A stretch of 64,000 nt of DNA, from assembly GCF_042684505.1 (NCBI RefSeq), contig NZ_JBHULT010000010.1, positions 186,001 to 250,000 on the forward strand. The letters run 5' to 3'. This document shows, one piece after another, positions 50,662-59,228 of the stretch (its first letter is position 1; the number at the start of each line of letters is the position of its first letter). The position numbers were made by a program, and so were the translations under genes. This DNA comes from Salinimicrobium flavum. GTDB taxonomy: Bacteria; Bacteroidota; Bacteroidia; Flavobacteriales; Flavobacteriaceae. The notes under the pieces are model-generated. The model was not told the origin of the DNA. It saw only the letters and a list, made by a program, of their open reading frames with translations, and searched no databases.

Positions 50662-51726
50662 ATGGCCGGTAATTCCTTTGGAACCCTGTTTAAACTTACC
50701 ACTTTTGGAGAATCCCACGGGGAGGCTATTGGAGGAATTATCGACGGATGTCCTGCCGGGCTGGAACTGGATCTCAATCTTGTTCAGCGGGAACTGGAAA
50801 GAAGGAAGCCGGGACAGTCGGCCATCGTGACCCAGCGAAAAGAACCTGATATGGTAAAATTCCTTTCGGGGATATTCGAGGGCAAAACAACAGGGACACC
50901 CATCGGGTTTGTCATTGAGAACGCCAACCAGAAGTCGGGTGATTATTCACATATAAAAGATGTGTACCGTCCTTCTCACGCTGATTACACTTACGATCAA
51001 AAATACGGCAACCGTGACTACAGGGGTGGCGGGCGTTCTTCTGCCCGGGAAACTGCCTGCAGGGTAGCGGCCGGTGCTGTCGCTAAACAACTCCTGCACG
51101 GTATGACCTTTACGGCATACACTGCTGCAGTGGGGGAAATAAGCCTTAATAAAAAACCCGGAGAACTAAATTTTGGGGAGATAGAAAATAATCCGGTAAG
51201 ATGTCCTGATTCTGAAACTGCCGGGAAAATGGAAGCCTATATTAAAGAGATAAGGTCACAGGGCGATACCGTAGGTGGGGTGGTCGAGTGTATCATAGGA
51301 AATGTTCCCGCCGGACTCGGAGAGCCGGTTTTTGACAAACTGCACGCTCGATTGGGCCAAGCCATGCTTTCGATTAATGCCGTAAAAGGATTCGAATACG
51401 GTAGCGGATTCAGTGGCTCTGCCATGAAAGGAAGTCAGCACAATGACCTTTTCAATGAGGACGGAAGCACCCGCACCAACTTTAGCGGGGGGGTACAGGG
51501 CGGAATTTCAAACGGCATGGAAATTACATTCCGGGTGGCCTTTAAGCCGGTAGCCACTTTAATGCAAAAGCAGGAAACCATCAATTCTGAAGGGGAAAAG
51601 ATAGAGATGCAGGGAAAAGGCAGGCATGATCCCTGTGTGGTACCAAGGGCCGTAGCTATTGTAGAAGCCATGGCAGCCCTGGTGATGGCCGATTTCTATT
51701 TACTGAATAAAACCTCAAAAATCTAA
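50662..51726 (+). CDS. aroC: Chorismate synthase
   Basis: 354 residues, the full normal length. The N-terminal FKLTTFGESHGEAIGGIIDG, the central YRGGGRSSARETACRVAAGA and the late GRHDPCVVPRAVAIVEAMAA are the three family signatures, with flavin- and substrate-binding histidines and arginines in place. It converts 5-enolpyruvylshikimate 3-phosphate to chorismate using reduced FMN. It has its own promoter, and the symporter gene follows 21 bases downstream. Confidence 0.97.
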   Translation: MAGNSFGTLFKLTTFGESHGEAIGGIIDGCPAGLELDLNLVQRELERRKPGQSAIVTQRKEPDMVKFLSGIFEGKTTGTPIGFVIENANQKSGDYSHIKDVYRPSHADYTYDQKYGNRDYRGGGRSSARETACRVAAGAVAKQLLHGMTFTAYTAAVGEISLNKKPGELNFGEIENNPVRCPDSETAGKMEAYIKEIRSQGDTVGGVVECIIGNVPAGLGEPVFDKLHARLGQAMLSINAVKGFEYGSGFSGSAMKGSQHNDLFNEDGSTRTNFSGGVQGGISNGMEITFRVAFKPVATLMQKQETINSEGEKIEMQGKGRHDPCVVPRAVAIVEAMAALVMADFYLLNKTSKI

Positions 51727-51747
51727 AACTACAGACAACTTTAAATT

Positions 51748-53058
51748 ATGAAAAAACTTGCACTGCACTGGCAGATCTTATTGGGAATGGCTGCCGGGGT
51801 TCTTTTTGCCCTTCTGATGACAAATTTTTCCTGGGGATCTGAATTTATTAGTGACTGGATAAAACCATTTGGGAATATTTTCATCAATGCTTTAAAATTG
51901 ATCGCAGTGCCATTGATCCTGGCATCCCTCATCAAAGGGATCTCAGACTTAAAAGATATTTCAAAGCTTTCCAAAATGGGTACCCGCACCATTTTGATCT
52001 ATATTGTTACCACGGTGATCGCTGTTTCTATTGGACTGGGAATGGTAAACCTTATAAAACCGGGAAGTACAATTACTGAAGAAACCCGTAATGAACTTAT
52101 TGCGAGCTATGAAGGTGACGCTTCAACACGAATCGCAGATGCTGAAAGACAAAAGGAAGCCGGCCCCCTGCAAGCTCTGGAAGACCTTGTGCCCAGTAAC
52201 ATTTTTGCCGCCGCGGGAGATAATGCCAACATGCTGCAGGTGATCTTCTTTGCCATTTTCTTCGGAATTGGCCTGATCCTTATCCCCGAAGAGACGGCCA
52301 AACCCGTTAAATCCTTTTTTGATGGCTTTAATGAGGTGATTCTGAAACTTATTGACCTTATTATGTTAGCGGCCCCTTACGGGGTGTTTGCCTTGTTGGC
52401 AGCTTTGGTCGTAGAATCACCCAGCACAGACCTGTTTGCGGCCCTGGCAATGTATGCAGTTACCGTTATTATTGGGCTGCTCCTTATGATTGGAGTTTAC
52501 CTGTTGATCGTCTGGATATTTACCGGAAGGAATCCTGCATTTTTTGAGAATGGGATAGCACCTGCCCAGCTACTCGGTTTCTCTACCAGTTCAAGTGCAG
52601 CAACCTTACCTGTTACCATGGAAAGGGTCGAAGAACATTTGGGTGTACATGAAGAAGTAACCAGTTTTGTTCTACCTATTGGTGCAACAATTAATATGGA
52701 CGGTACAAGTCTTTACCAGGCTGTGGCCGCGGTCTTTATCGCACAGGCCTTCGGAATGGACCTAAGCTTTGGCGCACAGCTGGGGATCATCGCTACAGCT
52801 ACCCTTGCTTCCATAGGATCTGCCGCTGTTCCCGGTGCGGGTATGGTAATGCTGGTCATCGTGCTGGCCCAGGCGGGAATACCTGAAGCAGGTCTGGCCC
52901 TTATCTTTGCTGTTGACCGGCCTCTTGATATGTGCCGAACAACGGTAAACATCACAGGAGATGCCGCGGTATCTATGATAGTAGCAAAATCTATAGATAA
53001 ACTGGGGGAACCCCATGCAAGGAATTGGAATGACAACCTTCCTAAAGGGCAGAAATAA
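51748..53058 (+). CDS. Dicarboxylate/amino acid:cation symporter (DAACS)
   Basis: A 436-residue membrane transporter with eight or so helices. The family marks are LGFSTSSSAATLPVTME (serine-rich hairpin), VLPIGATINMDGTSLYQAVA (the NMDG motif), GSAAVPGAGMVMLVIVL and AVDRPLDMCRTTVNITGDA with the conserved DxxxT/N substrate site. It takes up glutamate, aspartate or C4-dicarboxylates with sodium or protons; the Arg of the RT motif (CRTTVN) fits acidic substrates. It follows aroC in the same direction. Confidence 0.93.
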   Translation: MKKLALHWQILLGMAAGVLFALLMTNFSWGSEFISDWIKPFGNIFINALKLIAVPLILASLIKGISDLKDISKLSKMGTRTILIYIVTTVIAVSIGLGMVNLIKPGSTITEETRNELIASYEGDASTRIADAERQKEAGPLQALEDLVPSNIFAAAGDNANMLQVIFFAIFFGIGLILIPEETAKPVKSFFDGFNEVILKLIDLIMLAAPYGVFALLAALVVESPSTDLFAALAMYAVTVIIGLLLMIGVYLLIVWIFTGRNPAFFENGIAPAQLLGFSTSSSAATLPVTMERVEEHLGVHEEVTSFVLPIGATINMDGTSLYQAVAAVFIAQAFGMDLSFGAQLGIIATATLASIGSAAVPGAGMVMLVIVLAQAGIPEAGLALIFAVDRPLDMCRTTVNITGDAAVSMIVAKSIDKLGEPHARNWNDNLPKGQK

Positions 53059-53279
53059 CATAATTTTTTCAGCGTACGAATGAAGGTTTTGCATTGAATT
53101 GATCAATGCTGCCGGAAGGATTTTCTTTTTTCATAATGTTTTCAGCTTATGGAAAATGTAGGAGAAGATAATTCAGGGACTTTTAACTGAAAAGATCCTG
53201 AAATATATTTGGCAGACAGATTTAATTTTCTTGTATTTGCCCCTATTTTTTAAATTTCACTACCTGAATCTGTGATAAG

Positions 53280-54437
53280 ATGAATGCAAAGGACCAAAAT
53301 ACTTATTCCAACCTGTTTGAAATAGACAGGAATCTTGACCGATTGGTGCGGGAGATCGATGTTTTAAACTATTTGAATCCGCTAAACATCGAGCAGGAGA
53401 AGAAGAAGTTCTTTGCTTCTAAATTTTCAGAAGATCCTTCTTTCAATTACCGGAAGGTAAAATTCAATCCGTTTCAGCTTCAGCGTGAATTCTTCAGTCA
53501 ACGGCTCGAGGATATTCCCGATGAGGGGATTAGGAAACTTTACCACGATACCATCTATGAATACTCAGGCCTGGTTCAGTGTATTGCTTCTGTGGGGCAG
53601 GAAAAGAAGTTTTTTTATAACTCCCTTCGGGTGTTTGGAACTCCGCAGGAGAAAGATGTCAAAAATGCCAAATTCATCCTGCATTTCCACAAGGAAGAAG
53701 ATGCCGAAGAAATGGTACCGCGCTATAATGCAGACCAGGCACAGGCTTATTTTCAGGCTTTCGGGGAAAAATATCCGTTCCAGTTCAGAATAAAGCAAAG
53801 CAACAGTATTACCGCTGCGGCCATGGCTTTGGACACTACCAAGACCCTGGTGGTGAAAAAGAACCGTAAATTCAGCGACAATGACCTCAAGATCCTGTCT
53901 AACCACGAGATAGGGGTGAATATGCTCACCACCTTCAATGGACTCAATCAACCCTTACGGATATTTTCCCATGGACTCTCCAATAACAACATCACGCAGG
54001 CAGGGCTTGCTGTCTTCAGTGAATACATGAGCGACAGCCTTACTTTAAAAAGAATGAAAGAACTGGCTTACCGGGTTTTGGCGGCAGACAGTCTTATAAA
54101 GGGATATTCCTTTAGTGATACTTTTGACCTGTTGTACAGCCAGTATAAGCTGGACAAGGAAACAGCGTGGTCTATTACCATACGGGTACACAGGGGAGGA
54201 GGCTTTACCAAGGATTACCAGTATCTCTCCGGATTAAAAAAGGTGTACGATTATTACTCTTCAGGAAAAGATATGGGAATCCTGTTAACCGGAAAGGTTG
54301 CCATAGAACACGCCCCGTTGGTCAAAGAGCTTCAGAAGAAAGGCCTGGCAGAAAAGAACAAATTCTACACCCATTCTTTTGAGAAGAACAGGAACACCAA
54401 TGAAAAGCTGGAATTCCTGTTAAGCAACCTTAAATAA
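53280..54437 (+). CDS. DUF1704 family protein lacking predicted zinc ligands
   Basis: The 385-residue protein belongs to the DUF1704/QEGLA metallopeptidase-like family related to the MATCAP tyrosine carboxypeptidases. The family HExxxH motif reads HEIGVN here (His209, Glu210, Asn214), and the QEGLA motif reads QAGLA (Ala241). Thus two of the three metal ligands expected by family knowledge are replaced, each by a change that needs one base. Other conserved parts are intact (TIRVHRGGGFTKDYQYL; VFSEYMSDSLTLKRMKELA), so the gene is not decayed. It is either a pseudoenzyme or a form with a different metal site. It stands alone with a 221-base upstream gap. Confidence 0.82.
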   Translation: MNAKDQNTYSNLFEIDRNLDRLVREIDVLNYLNPLNIEQEKKKFFASKFSEDPSFNYRKVKFNPFQLQREFFSQRLEDIPDEGIRKLYHDTIYEYSGLVQCIASVGQEKKFFYNSLRVFGTPQEKDVKNAKFILHFHKEEDAEEMVPRYNADQAQAYFQAFGEKYPFQFRIKQSNSITAAAMALDTTKTLVVKKNRKFSDNDLKILSNHEIGVNMLTTFNGLNQPLRIFSHGLSNNNITQAGLAVFSEYMSDSLTLKRMKELAYRVLAADSLIKGYSFSDTFDLLYSQYKLDKETAWSITIRVHRGGGFTKDYQYLSGLKKVYDYYSSGKDMGILLTGKVAIEHAPLVKELQKKGLAEKNKFYTHSFEKNRNTNEKLEFLLSNLK

Positions 54438-54452
54438 CACTCCAGGAGTTTC

Positions 54453-54866
54453 TTATTTCAGAAATAAAGACTGGAGTTCAGGGGTTGGGGTCATACAGGT
54501 TTCCTGTTTTCCAAACCAACTATAACGGTTATTGGCGATCAATCTATAGACGCCGTCCCTGAATCCTTCGGGAAGGGGTTTAAAAAACCGCAACCAGCGA
54601 TAACCTTTAAGATGCTTCGCTATTTCAATGGCTGCAGTAGATTGATGATAATAGGCCACCCCGGGGTCAATAAGGATCACCGAGTCCAGATTTTCAGTAT
54701 CAATACCACGTTCATTAACGATCTGTAAGCCAATATCGCTTTGCAAAGGGGCAAACCGAAACACATCCTTCTCATCATTCTTAATGATGGTTTGAACCGT
54801 TTTGTTGCACAAATTACATACCCCGTCAAACAGGATGATCTTTTTATTTTCGGGAAAATTCACCAT
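54453..54866 (-). CDS. DCC-family (DUF393) thiol-disulfide oxidoreductase-like protein
   Basis: A 137-residue protein from ATG 54866 with the DCC motif IILFDGVCNLCNKTVQTI near the N-terminus (CxxC with preceding Asp), FRFAPLQSDIG, and WFGKQETCMTP at the C-terminus. The family has a thioredoxin-like fold; its physiological partner is unknown. An in-frame start at 54914 would run into mutS2, so the inner ATG is preferred. It lies 13 bases after the mutS2 stop on the same strand, hence probably the second gene of that operon. Confidence 0.85.
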   Translation of the reverse strand: MVNFPENKKIILFDGVCNLCNKTVQTIIKNDEKDVFRFAPLQSDIGLQIVNERGIDTENLDSVILIDPGVAYYHQSTAAIEIAKHLKGYRWLRFFKPLPEGFRDGVYRLIANNRYSWFGKQETCMTPTPELQSLFLK

Positions 54867-54879
54867 AATTTTTCTTTTT

Positions 54880-57051
54880 CTATTTTTTTCGTTGTACCAG
54901 CTCCAATTGATCAACAGATACCGAGGTAGTAAAAATGCCGTAGTTCACCTTAGCATTTCCTTTCTCAATACTATCAATACTGCCTACGGCTTTCCCGTCC
55001 TGCATTCTCACCCGGTCACCAACATTCAAAACCGGTTTTGGTTTGGCTAATTCTTCTTTTTTTTGTTCTTCCTGTTTAACTTTTTTCTTTTTCCTTATTT
55101 CTTCTACCTTCTTTTCAGCTTCCTGGAGCACCTTCTTTTCTTTGGCTTTTTCAACCTTTTTCTCTTTAACGGTAACTTTTTTGCGCCTGGAATTCTCCAT
55201 TTCCACGATCTTCATGAATTCTCCTATCAGCTCTTTTTTACGTTTATTGTTAAAGTATTTTTCACTTATATCATTGATCTTGTTCCCAAGGTATATAAGG
55301 CGTTGATTACTGTCATACAATTCCTGAAAATCCTCGAGTTTCTGCCTGATGCGAAGATTGGTCTCCTCCAGTTTCTTTTTCTCAGATTCAGTTTTTTGTT
55401 CTTTGTTTTGAAGGGAAGTGGTTGTTTTCTGCAATTTGGAACGTTCCTTTTGCAGATCGGCAATACTCTTGTCAAACCTGATCTTTCCCCGTTCCACTTT
55501 TTTCTTGGAGCGGTTGATCAGGCTGTAAGGAATTCCATTCTTTTGGGCAACCTCAAAAGTAAAGGAACTACCGGCTTCCCCCATATGGAGCTTGTAAAGC
55601 GGTTCAAGGGTGCGGGCATCAAACAACATGTTCGCATTGACCATGTTTGGCAGTTCATTTGCCAGCATTTTCAAGTTTGCATAGTGGGTGGTGAGTATTC
55701 CGAAGGATTCTTTTTCATAGAATACTTCCAGGAAGGTTTCAGCAAGGGCTCCTCCCAGTTCGGGATCACTTCCGGTCCCAAATTCATCTATCAGAAAAAG
55801 GGTCTTGTCGTCACATTTCCTGAGAAAATAATTCATGTTCTTAAGCCGGTAACTATAGGTGCTTAAATGATTCTCAATGCTCTGGTTATCTCCAATATCG
55901 GTCAATATTTTATTGAACAGGCAAACCCTGCTATACTCATGGACAGGAATAAGCATTCCGCTTTGCAGCATTAACTGCAGTAGACCAATTGTTTTAAGGG
56001 TGATACTCTTACCGCCGGCATTGGGACCTGAGATCACTATGATCCGCTTTTCCTTGTTCAACTCTATGGTCTGCGGAAACGTTTTTTCTTTTTTTCTGCG
56101 GTTACTTAGCAGGAGCAAAGGGTGATAAGCATCGATCATTTCCAACTCCCGTTCCCTGGATACTTTGGGAAGCACCGCATTCATATCCATAGCATATTTT
56201 GCTTTTGCTGCAATTACATCTATGTCACTTAACAGCTCCTGGTATTCCTTTAAAAGCGGACGAAAAGGACGAATGAAATTTGTAAGTTCCTTAAGGATCC
56301 TTTTGATCTCCTCTTTCTCCTCATACTCGAGATTGTTCAATTCACGGGTATAAATGTAAGTCGCCTCAGGTTGAATATAAACAATACTACCCGTTTTGGA
56401 GTTCCCAAGGATACCTCCCTTGACCTTTCGCCTGTGCATGGCAGAAACAGCCAGCACCCGAATATTCTCTACTACGGTTTCCCGGATATCATCGAGATAC
56501 CCTAAATTATTATAATGGGTAAGGGCACTTCCAAAACTGCTGTTTATTTGCCCTTTTACCTTGTTTATCTTTCTTCTGATCTCCTGAAGTAGGGGAGAGG
56601 CATCATCTTTTACTTCTCCAAACCTGTCGATCACCCTATTGATCTTTTCAATAATGATCGGGGTGTATTCTATTTCCGAAGTGGTCTTATGAAGGGTGGG
56701 GTAAAGCTCACTGTATTTTTCAAAAAATTTTATCTGGGTATTCGCAGATTCTGAAATAGCACTTATCTTTCTCAAGCCGGCGGCTTCCAACATGGTATCT
56801 TCAATCCCCAGGTATTTTATTTCCTGGTCAATGGCATCAAACCCATGATTGGGTATCCTGCTTTCCTGTTGATAAGAAGAAACATATTCATTAGTTTGGT
56901 GAAGGGAGAAGAGTGTTTTATCGTAACTGGGAAAAGGCACAATTTCAAGTGCTTTTTCTTTTCCAGGTGCTGTAACTGTAAACTGGCTCACCTGTTGGCA
57001 AACGGTAGGGAATTCAAGATCGGAAAGTGTTTTCGCCGTGATTTTAATCAT
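54880..57051 (-). CDS. mutS2: MutS2-like DNA mismatch/recombination ATPase without Smr domain
   Basis: 723 residues. The core and clamp helices span 1-300; the ATPase has Walker A SGPNAGGKSITLKT (341 onward), the STYSYRLKNM signature, Walker B LFLIDEFGTGSDPELGG and the H-loop ILTTHYANL. A charged coiled coil rich in Lys and Glu follows (about 520-670), ending in a KOW-like LNVGDRVRMQDGKAVGSI. The C-terminal Smr nuclease domain of classic MutS2 is missing. MutS2 blocks recombination or rescues collided ribosomes in other bacteria. It is divergent from the uracil-DNA glycosylase gene. Confidence 0.92.
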   Translation of the reverse strand: MIKITAKTLSDLEFPTVCQQVSQFTVTAPGKEKALEIVPFPSYDKTLFSLHQTNEYVSSYQQESRIPNHGFDAIDQEIKYLGIEDTMLEAAGLRKISAISESANTQIKFFEKYSELYPTLHKTTSEIEYTPIIIEKINRVIDRFGEVKDDASPLLQEIRRKINKVKGQINSSFGSALTHYNNLGYLDDIRETVVENIRVLAVSAMHRRKVKGGILGNSKTGSIVYIQPEATYIYTRELNNLEYEEKEEIKRILKELTNFIRPFRPLLKEYQELLSDIDVIAAKAKYAMDMNAVLPKVSRERELEMIDAYHPLLLLSNRRKKEKTFPQTIELNKEKRIIVISGPNAGGKSITLKTIGLLQLMLQSGMLIPVHEYSRVCLFNKILTDIGDNQSIENHLSTYSYRLKNMNYFLRKCDDKTLFLIDEFGTGSDPELGGALAETFLEVFYEKESFGILTTHYANLKMLANELPNMVNANMLFDARTLEPLYKLHMGEAGSSFTFEVAQKNGIPYSLINRSKKKVERGKIRFDKSIADLQKERSKLQKTTTSLQNKEQKTESEKKKLEETNLRIRQKLEDFQELYDSNQRLIYLGNKINDISEKYFNNKRKKELIGEFMKIVEMENSRRKKVTVKEKKVEKAKEKKVLQEAEKKVEEIRKKKKVKQEEQKKEELAKPKPVLNVGDRVRMQDGKAVGSIDSIEKGNAKVNYGIFTTSVSVDQLELVQRKK

Positions 57052-57071
57052 AGATAAATTCCCTATTTTTG
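57042..57071 (+). promoter_or_regulatory. Probable promoter for ung
   Basis: TTTT (57042-57045), 18 bases and TATTTTTG (57064-57071); the -7 is a full match and the -33 differs in one base. It lies 24 bases before the ung ATG at 57096 and overlaps the mutS2 start on the other strand. Confidence 0.6.
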
Positions 57072-57095
57072 GGATGCCGCAATTTAATTAATATT

Positions 57096-57761
57096 ATGAA
57101 GGCCTACCTACCGCCAAGTTGGAAAAAAAAGTTAAATGACGAGCTTGAAAAGCCCTATTTTAAGGAACTTCTAAGCTTTGTACAAAAAGAGTACCACGAA
57201 AATATATGTTTCCCTGAAGAGGAGAATATCTTCAAGGCTTTTGAACATACTTCTTTTGAAGATACCCGGGTAGTTATAATAGGGCAGGACCCTTATCACG
57301 GATACGGACAGGCACATGGCCTCTGCTTCTCTGTACAACCTGAAACAAAAATTCCGCCCTCCCTGCTGAATATCTATCGTGAGATCGAAAAAGACCTGGG
57401 AAAACCCTTACCATCAAATGGACATCTTTCACACTGGGCAGAACAGGGCGTTCTTATGCTCAATGCTACTCTTACTGTTAGGGCAGGGGAAGCAGGGTCT
57501 CATACGGGTAAAGGATGGGAAAAATTTACAGATGCCGTGATCAAAGTCCTTTCTCAAGAACGGGAGAATCTTGTTTTTCTTCTTTGGGGAGGTCCCGCAA
57601 AAAAGAAAGGTAAAAAGATCGACACCTCAAAACACCTGGTCCTTACGAGTGGCCATCCCTCACCACTGGCTGCAAATAGGGGCTACTGGTTTGGGAACCG
57701 GCATTTTTCCACGACGAATGAATATCTTAAGACGGTGGGGAAAGAACCTGTCGACTGGTAA
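57096..57761 (+). CDS. ung: Uracil-DNA glycosylase, family 1
   Basis: 221 residues from ATG 57096 (PPSWKKKLNDELEKPYFKEL). The catalytic water-activating motif is VVIIGQDPYHGYGQAHGLCF, the DNA-binding loop LTSGHPSPLAANRGYWFGNRH, and the uracil pocket is LLNIYREIEKDLG with VLMLNATLTV. It removes uracil from DNA in base-excision repair. An upstream in-frame TTG at 57069 lies within the promoter and is not used. It converges on the barrel protein gene with no base between the stops. Confidence 0.96.
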   Translation: MKAYLPPSWKKKLNDELEKPYFKELLSFVQKEYHENICFPEEENIFKAFEHTSFEDTRVVIIGQDPYHGYGQAHGLCFSVQPETKIPPSLLNIYREIEKDLGKPLPSNGHLSHWAEQGVLMLNATLTVRAGEAGSHTGKGWEKFTDAVIKVLSQERENLVFLLWGGPAKKKGKKIDTSKHLVLTSGHPSPLAANRGYWFGNRHFSTTNEYLKTVGKEPVDW

Positions 57762-58364
57762 TTAAAATCTGTACCCCACATTCACGGCAGGTAGAATAAC
57801 AATATCGGGGGAATCCTTGTGGAAGAGGTTCCTCCCTAATCCAAAAGAAACATCTATCAGGAAACCTTGTTTGGCTACAAATTTCCCACCAATTCCAAAA
57901 CCAAGGGCAAAATCTGTATACTCCAGTTCTTCATCAAGGTAAATAGTTCCTCCCGTGCCATCAACCTTTTCTACCTCCTTTTCATTGACCCCGTCTGAAA
58001 GCATTCCGAAGCCTTCAGCGTAAAACCCCCAGGCGCTATTCTCTTCTTTATAAAAGTATTTGAAGCCGGTGGTGACCGAAAAATCTTTTGCATAAACTTC
58101 AGAAAGATCTACATCATCATCCTCATTCTTATTGAATACCTTAGAGAAAACATCAATCCCAATAGTACTGTGATCATTGAGGACATATTCATAGGAGGCG
58201 TCCAGGGCACCAAAGATGAGTACATTCAGCACATTCAGGCTAAGTTCGTGTTTTGCAACATCCCTGGAATGAATACCTACTTCGGGTTCCTGTACCTGAG
58301 CCTTTGATTTGTTTGGAAAAATTAGTAAAAGGATTAAAAGGGTAGTAAAACTTAGATATTTCAT
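57762..58364 (-). CDS. Outer membrane beta-barrel protein, unknown
   Basis: A 200-residue exported protein with a signal peptide (LSFTTLLILLLIFPNKSKAQ) and alternating amphipathic strands such as HSTIGIDVFSKVFNK and AWGFYAEGFGMLSDG, ending in PAVNVGYRF, a typical barrel C-terminus. It looks like the DUF3575-type small barrels, but I cannot name a function. It lies 9 bases downstream of the substrate-binding-like gene and is the last of the minus-strand run. Confidence 0.8.
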   Translation of the reverse strand: MKYLSFTTLLILLLIFPNKSKAQVQEPEVGIHSRDVAKHELSLNVLNVLIFGALDASYEYVLNDHSTIGIDVFSKVFNKNEDDDVDLSEVYAKDFSVTTGFKYFYKEENSAWGFYAEGFGMLSDGVNEKEVEKVDGTGGTIYLDEELEYTDFALGFGIGGKFVAKQGFLIDVSFGLGRNLFHKDSPDIVILPAVNVGYRF

Positions 58365-58373
58365 ATTGGTCTT

Positions 58374-59228
58374 TTAGAGTTCATTGTTGAGGAAAACAGC
58401 ATTTTCTCTCTTTTCTTTGATAAGTCCAAGTTCCAGAAGCTGGTCCTGCACTTTTTCTAATTCGGTGACAGAGATCTGTTTCTGGCTCCAGGAAGTTATT
58501 TCCAGCCATTGTTTAATATCTTCCGGTTCCTGGGAATACTTTTTTGCCAGGGCTGACTGTATCCCTGGTATACTTTTAAATCTTCGGGTAACCCCATTCA
58601 GGGTCTTCAGCATATTTTGGACCGCTGCCGACTCCTGTTCCAGGAATTCTTCCCTTACAGCGATTACAAAACAGGACCAGGGCGTGGGGCAATCTCCAAG
58701 TCTTCGGAAAATACCATTATCCACCAGGGGTTTTGTAGTAAAATGTTCCCACATAAAATATCCCGCTTTTCCACTTTTTAAAGCGGCTACGGCACCGTCT
58801 ATATCACCAACTATTTCAAATTCCAGTTCATGGGGATCCCAACCCAGATTCCTGGCATTGACATAAGCCATTAGATGAGATCCCGATCCCAGCCGACTTA
58901 TAGCCACCTTTTGATGACGGAGGTCTTCCAGATTGCGAAAAGAAGATCCTGCGGCCACGTGGATCCCCCAAATGAGAGGGGAAGCAATATATTCCTGCAC
59001 GATCTTTACACGGTTGCCGTAGAGGATATCCTTTACAATCCCTTCTGTAAGAATCACGGCAGCATCAATTTCTTTGCGGCGTAAAGCCATTGTCATAGCA
59101 CCGGTACCATCAGGGAAATCCCGCCAAACCACATTAACTCCCTCTTTATCAAAGGTGCCGTCATCAATGCAAAGGTGCCAGGGTAGGTTAAAATGCTCAG
59201 GCACCCCTCCAACTTTTACTGTTTTCAT
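58374..59228 (-). CDS. Cytosolic substrate-binding-like protein (SsuA/THI5-type fold)
   Basis: 284 residues starting MKTVKVGGVPEHFNLPWHLC, with the periplasmic-binding-protein type II pattern: DFPDGTGAMTMALRRKEIDAA, VILTEGIVKDILYGN, SPLIWGIHVAAGSSFRNLED, KVAISRLGSGSHLMAYVNA and GKAGYFMWEHFTTKPLVDN. There is no signal peptide and no ABC permease or ATPase nearby, so it may not be a transport protein; the fold also occurs in pyrimidine-forming THI5-type enzymes. The ATG overlaps the polyphosphate kinase stop by four bases, showing tight coupling. Its ligand is unknown. Confidence 0.8.
   Translation of the reverse strand: MKTVKVGGVPEHFNLPWHLCIDDGTFDKEGVNVVWRDFPDGTGAMTMALRRKEIDAAVILTEGIVKDILYGNRVKIVQEYIASPLIWGIHVAAGSSFRNLEDLRHQKVAISRLGSGSHLMAYVNARNLGWDPHELEFEIVGDIDGAVAALKSGKAGYFMWEHFTTKPLVDNGIFRRLGDCPTPWSCFVIAVREEFLEQESAAVQNMLKTLNGVTRRFKSIPGIQSALAKKYSQEPEDIKQWLEITSWSQKQISVTELEKVQDQLLELGLIKEKRENAVFLNNEL

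Noticed and set aside
58374..59228. Periplasmic component of an ABC transporter for sulfonates or nitrate
   Set aside because: The fold fits, but there is no signal peptide and no permease or ATPase gene nearby.
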